Source of the DNA: Actinomycetota bacterium
GTDB lineage: Bacteria > Actinomycetota > Humimicrobiia > Humimicrobiales > Humimicrobiaceae
Assembly (NCBI GenBank): GCA_023488645.1
Contig: JAMDDL010000019.1
Coordinates: 1-14,919 of the forward strand
Direction: 5' to 3'
DNA: 14,919 nt
Part shown: positions 11,808-14,919 of the stretch, one piece after another
Numbering within the stretch: position 1 is the first letter of the stretch
Layout: the number at the start of each line of letters is the position of its first letter
Position numbers and translations under genes: made by a program
Notes under the pieces: model-generated
Told to the model about the DNA's origin: nothing
The model's database searches: none
What the model saw: the letters and a program-made list of their open reading frames with translations, nothing else

Positions 11808-13703
11808 ATGAACAGATTAATAGAGCCAAATATAAAAAATGAGACAAAATATATATTTTTTAGTGGCAAAGGCGGAGTTGGCAAAAGCACTATGAGTTGC
11901 GCTACAGCAGTATGGCTAGCCAATAAAGGATATAAAACTTTACTTGTTACAACAGATCCTGCACCAAACCTTGGGGATATTTTTAAGCAGGAAATCGGGC
12001 ATAAAATTACTCCAATTGACGGCATTAAAAATCTTTCTGCAATTGAAATAGATCCAGACATTGCATCAGAGGTATACAGAGAAAGAATCATTTCACCGAT
12101 GAGGGATTTACTGGATGAAAAGAGCCTTCAGACAATAAAAGAACAATTAAATAGTCCCTGTGTTGAAGAAGTAGCAGCTTTTGATAAATTTATAGAATAT
12201 ATGGATGATCCTCAATATGATGTTGTGATATTTGATACAGCCCCCACCGGACATACTATTAGACTCCTGGAGCTTCCATCCGGCTGGAGTGAAACGCTGC
12301 AAAATAGTGTATCCACCTGTATAGGACCGGGGGCATCTTTGCAGAGCGCTAAATTAAAATATGAGAAAGCCATTTCCTATCTTCAGGATAAAAACAAAAC
12401 TTCATTTATATTTGTCTTAAAACCGGAGAATTCTTCAATACTTGAAACAAAAAGAAGTATCAAAGAAATTTCTAATTTAGGTATTAAAACTAGCGCACTT
12501 ATTGTCAATGGATTGTTGCCCGAAGAGGCAATTACTGATAGTTTTTTTGAAGAGAAAAAAGATGAAGAATTAGCAAATGTTAAAAAAATTGAGAAAGATT
12601 TTAAACATTTAACTAAAATATTTTATCCTCTGAAGGAATCTGAATTATCTGGTATAAAATTATTGGAAAACGTAGGCAGGTTTTTATATGACGGGCAAAA
12701 AGAGGAAGACGCAACTGATTTATCCAATAAAAATACCTTTGAAGATATGGATGAATTTAATATAACAGGGGAGGCAAAAGACATTTATGATTTATTCTGC
12801 CCGGAAAAAAATGAAACCCGATATATTTTCTTTACCGGTAAGGGCGGAGTTGGCAAAAGCTCAATTGCATGTATAACTTCTGTTTATTTAGCTGAGAAAG
12901 GTTTAAAAACTTTAATAGTTACAACTGACCCTGCTTCTCATTTAAATGATATTTTTGGACAAAATATTACCCATACTCCAAAAGAAATTACAGGTGCAGA
13001 TAATTTGTTTGCTGCAAGAATAGATCAGAAAAAAGCTCTGAAAGAATATAAAAAGAGGATTTTAGAAGCAGTTAAAGATTTGGATATGGAAACAAAAAAA
13101 TCTGTAGAAGAAGACCTAAATTCACCTTGTGCCGAGGAAATGTCTGCATTTGAAAAGTTCATGAGCTATTTTGAGCCAAATGGGTATGATGTAGTAATCT
13201 TTGATACTGCACCAACCGGGCATACTCTAAGGCTGCTTGAACTTCCTACTGACTGGAAAGGCTTTATTGATCTGGGTTCACTGGCAAAAAAAACTTCAGA
13301 AGAAACAAAAAATAAGTATATGCATGTTATAGAAACTATGAGAGATAGCGGGAAAAGTACATTTATCTTTGTTATGTATCCTGAATATACTCCGATAATT
13401 GAGGCATGGCGGGCAGCAGAAGATTTAAAAAGTCAAGTGGGTATAAATACCTCTATTGTTGCAATTAATTATATATTACCGGATGAATATGGGAAAAATA
13501 TCTTTTTTGAAAACAGAAAAAAGCAGCAAAGAAAATATTTTACTGAGATTAAAAAGAGATTCAAAGTACCAATGATTAAAGTCCCCCTCTTTAAGGACGA
13601 ACCAGTAGGATTGGAGAGGCTTAAGCTTGCAGGGGAGAAGATTTTTAAAAATAATCAATCTAAAGATATTTATTCAAAAAAATTAGAATACAATAAAAAT
13701 TAA
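11808..13703 (+). CDS. arsA: ArsA, arsenite-stimulated ATPase (double domain)
   Basis: This 631-residue tandem-duplicated ATPase energises arsenite efflux. Half 1 has the P-loop FSGKGGVGKST (residues 19-28), SPCVEEVAAF (Cys118), the switch motif DTAPTGHTIRLLELP and Cys171. Half 2 has FTGKGGVGKSS (about 343-352), SPCAEEMSAF (Cys441) and DTAPTGHTLRLLELP. Cys118, Cys171 and Cys441 correspond by position to the three metalloid-binding cysteines known in the R773 protein (113, 172, 422). The half-2 match of Cys171 is not a Cys, as expected. The linker region 290-335 is acidic. It is slightly longer than the 583-residue R773 protein. AAAGGG precedes the ATG. It is co-transcribed with arsD and feeds Acr3 further downstream. 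Confidence 0.95.
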   Translation: MNRLIEPNIKNETKYIFFSGKGGVGKSTMSCATAVWLANKGYKTLLVTTDPAPNLGDIFKQEIGHKITPIDGIKNLSAIEIDPDIASEVYRERIISPMRDLLDEKSLQTIKEQLNSPCVEEVAAFDKFIEYMDDPQYDVVIFDTAPTGHTIRLLELPSGWSETLQNSVSTCIGPGASLQSAKLKYEKAISYLQDKNKTSFIFVLKPENSSILETKRSIKEISNLGIKTSALIVNGLLPEEAITDSFFEEKKDEELANVKKIEKDFKHLTKIFYPLKESELSGIKLLENVGRFLYDGQKEEDATDLSNKNTFEDMDEFNITGEAKDIYDLFCPEKNETRYIFFTGKGGVGKSSIACITSVYLAEKGLKTLIVTTDPASHLNDIFGQNITHTPKEITGADNLFAARIDQKKALKEYKKRILEAVKDLDMETKKSVEEDLNSPCAEEMSAFEKFMSYFEPNGYDVVIFDTAPTGHTLRLLELPTDWKGFIDLGSLAKKTSEETKNKYMHVIETMRDSGKSTFIFVMYPEYTPIIEAWRAAEDLKSQVGINTSIVAINYILPDEYGKNIFFENRKKQQRKYFTEIKKRFKVPMIKVPLFKDEPVGLERLKLAGEKIFKNNQSKDIYSKKLEYNKN

Positions 13704-13724
13704 GATATTAGAGGAGAAGGCAAT

Positions 13725-14054
13725 ATGCAAAATAATAGCAAAGTAATAAAAATTTTTACCATGAAGCAGGAATTTCCCTGTGGACCTCAGGCAGGCTGTT
13801 GCGGACCTATTGGTCAAAGTGAGGAAGAATTGAATTCACTAAAGGATGATATTGAAAAAGACCTTAATATTACGGTAGAGATATTTGATATCAAAAAAGC
13901 AAAAATTTTGGAACAGCATCCACAAATTTTTGAGTTATTGCAATCATTTGGGTTAGGAGCAATTCCGATAATTACTGTGGGAGATGAAGTAGCTTGTCTT
14001 GGGCAATCATATGATATAAATGAAATTCTTTTTGAGATTAAAAGAAAATTATAA
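13725..14054 (+). CDS. ArsD-like thioredoxin-fold protein with CGPQAGCCGP motif
   Basis: The protein has 109 residues, with GAGGAG before its ATG. Strand KVIKIFTMK leads to a Cys loop CGPQAGCCGP (Cys19, Cys25, Cys26). A helix follows (EEELNSLKDDIEKDL), then strand TVEIFDI, helix ILEQHPQIFELLQSFG, and the cis-Pro strand AIPIITVGDEVACLG with a further Cys. The plan equals that of ArsD but the order of the vicinal Cys pair is reversed (single Cys first, pair second). It follows arsA by 21 bp. A second metallochaperone or a reductant for the ArsA/Acr3 pathway is a reasonable inference; experiment is lacking to my knowledge. Confidence 0.65.
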   Translation: MQNNSKVIKIFTMKQEFPCGPQAGCCGPIGQSEEELNSLKDDIEKDLNITVEIFDIKKAKILEQHPQIFELLQSFGLGAIPIITVGDEVACLGQSYDINEILFEIKRKL

Positions 14055-14196
14055 GATGAAAATTTCATTTATACAACTTAAGGGGTAACTCAATATAAAA
14101 TAATCTATTATTAATTTTATATATTGATAAATTTAAAATTTTTAATATACTTATTTTTAAAAAAAGAATAAATAAAAAGCTAAAGTGAGTTAAAAA

Positions 14197-14409
14197 ATGG
14201 ATGAAAAAACAAAAGAGCTTATTGCAGTTGGGGCAGCAGTAGCGGGTAATTGCATACCATGCCTGGAATGGCACTATAAAAAATGTGTTGAACTGAGAAT
14301 ACTCAGGGATGAAATAAAAGAAGCAATTGAATTAGCTAACATAGTAAAAAATGTGCCGATTAAAAAAATAAATGAACTTGCCCAAACTTTATTATCATCC
14401 CAGGATTAA
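14197..14409 (+). CDS. CMD/AhpD-like small protein
   Basis: This 70-residue helical protein is the short form of the carboxymuconolactone decarboxylase/AhpD family. The motif GNCIPCLEWHYKKC (Cys19, Cys22, His26) is the CxxC...H redox site that gives AhpD its alkylhydroperoxidase-reductase activity. Length is about two thirds of an AhpD domain, normal for the mini-CMD proteins that often accompany arsenic genes. It lies 142 bp after the ArsD-like gene (the gap is AT-rich, with a weak ATGAAAATTTCAT inverted repeat and no clear terminator) and 50 bp before acr3. A disulfide-reducing role linked to arsenic stress is likely but unproven. Confidence 0.8.
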   Translation: MDEKTKELIAVGAAVAGNCIPCLEWHYKKCVELRILRDEIKEAIELANIVKNVPIKKINELAQTLLSSQD

Positions 14410-14459
14410 AAAAACATAGTTATTAATAAATTTTTTTATTACTTAGAAAGGAAATAGTT

Positions 14460-14919
14460 ATGGCAGAGGGAATTGTAAAAAGATTATCATTTCTTGATAG
14501 GTTTTTAACATTATGGATATTTATAGCCATGGCAGCAGGAGTAGGGCTGGGATACTTTTTCCCGAATATTGCCAACTTAACTAATAAGCTATCAGTAGGG
14601 ACTACCAATATACCTATTGCCATAGGTTTAATTTTAATGATGTATCCTCCTCTTGCCAAAGTAAAATATGAGGAATTAAAGGATGTTTTCAGAAACTGGA
14701 AAGTACTTGGACTGTCACTCGTTCAAAACTGGATAATTGGACCCATACTTATGTTTTTTCTTGCAATAGCGCTTCTTCGAGGTTACCCGCAATATATGGT
14801 TGGCCTTATAATGATAGGTCTTGCCCGTTGTATTGCTATGGTAATTGTCTGGAATGACCTTGCCAGGGGTGATACAGAATATGCAGCAGGACTTGTAGCT
14901 TTTAACTCCATTTTCCAGG
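14460..14919 (+). CDS. acr3: Acr3 arsenite efflux permease, 5' part
   Basis: The ATG at 14460 has AAAGGAAA upstream. The frame is open to the window end, giving the first 153 of about 350 residues. It is an inner-membrane As(III) exporter of the BART superfamily. Seen here are LDRFLTLWIFIAMAAGVGLG (TM1), the conserved GLILMMYPPLAKVKYEEL (TM2 and loop), LGLSLVQNWIIGPILMFFLA (TM3) and GLIMIGLARCIAMVIVWNDL (TM4). The Cys in LARCIAMV is the conserved TM4 residue shown to be essential in characterised Acr3 proteins. ArsD and ArsA upstream would supply substrate and ATP-driven force. The gene continues outside the window. Confidence 0.95.
   Translation, partial: MAEGIVKRLSFLDRFLTLWIFIAMAAGVGLGYFFPNIANLTNKLSVGTTNIPIAIGLILMMYPPLAKVKYEELKDVFRNWKVLGLSLVQNWIIGPILMFFLAIALLRGYPQYMVGLIMIGLARCIAMVIVWNDLARGDTEYAAGLVAFNSIFQ

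Noticed and set aside
14055..14080. Possible terminator hairpin ATGAAAATTTCAT after the ArsD-like gene
   Set aside because: The stem has only about six A/T-rich pairs and no stable loop or clean U-run, so it would not be a stable terminator.
1..14919. Mobile element or CRISPR explanation for the mixed gene content
   Set aside because: No transposase, integrase, terminal inverted repeats, target duplications or regularly spaced repeats were found. The only repeats seen are the TAAA tract, the linker repeats and the duplicated operator and arsD pieces.

Overview
This window comes from a very AT-rich bacterium. Genes are packed into operons and start behind strong GGAGG-type ribosome binding sites. 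Several redox proteins are of anaerobe type (ferredoxins, a CcdA/thioredoxin pair, DGC-domain proteins). This suggests a low-GC anaerobe such as a member of Clostridia or an Atribacterota-like lineage, but nothing in the window fixes the taxonomy. The theme is arsenic/metalloid handling joined to thiol and iron-sulfur redox chemistry. No rRNA, tRNA, CRISPR array, transposase or integrase was seen.

Left half, positions about 7,480 down to 103, minus strand. One long co-directional block starts with an ArsR-family repressor. It continues through a lipoyl-carrier protein of the GcvH type, two different DGC-domain putative zinc-binding proteins, an OsmC-family protein lacking the usual second cysteine, and a frameshifted 2[4Fe-4S] ferredoxin. 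Next come a membrane-anchored thioredoxin with a tandem-repeat linker, a CcdA-type membrane electron carrier, a tiny frameshifted iron-sulfur protein, and dihydrolipoamide dehydrogenase. The block ends with a small thioredoxin-fold protein with a CSCGGSCGP motif, a small cysteine-rich protein, a cupin, and a frameshifted, truncated CDF metal transporter. Gene order suggests a dedicated dihydrolipoyl redox relay (NADH to Lpd to lipoyl carrier to OsmC and DGC clients) under an arsenic-type repressor. Lipoyl dithiols are a classical target of arsenite.

Middle, 7,480-9,600, plus strand. A divergent promoter region leads into a small CxxC thioredoxin broken by a G-run frameshift. A promoter with an embedded palindrome follows, then remnants of a tiny Cys-rich gene, a truncated universal-stress protein, and a cysteine desulfurase broken by one frameshift.

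Right half, 9,610-14,919, plus strand. This is an ars operon: a promoter/operator nearly matching the one at 7,925, a canonical CVC-type arsR, a decayed arsD copy, an orphan sugar-type substrate-binding lipoprotein, arsD, a double-domain arsA ATPase, an ArsD-like thioredoxin-fold protein, a CMD/AhpD-like protein, and the start of an acr3 arsenite permease that runs off the window. ArsD would hand As(III) to ArsA, which would power export through Acr3.

An unusual number of single-base frameshifts fall in short redox genes while the long genes are intact. Real decay and assembly error cannot be told apart from this sequence alone.
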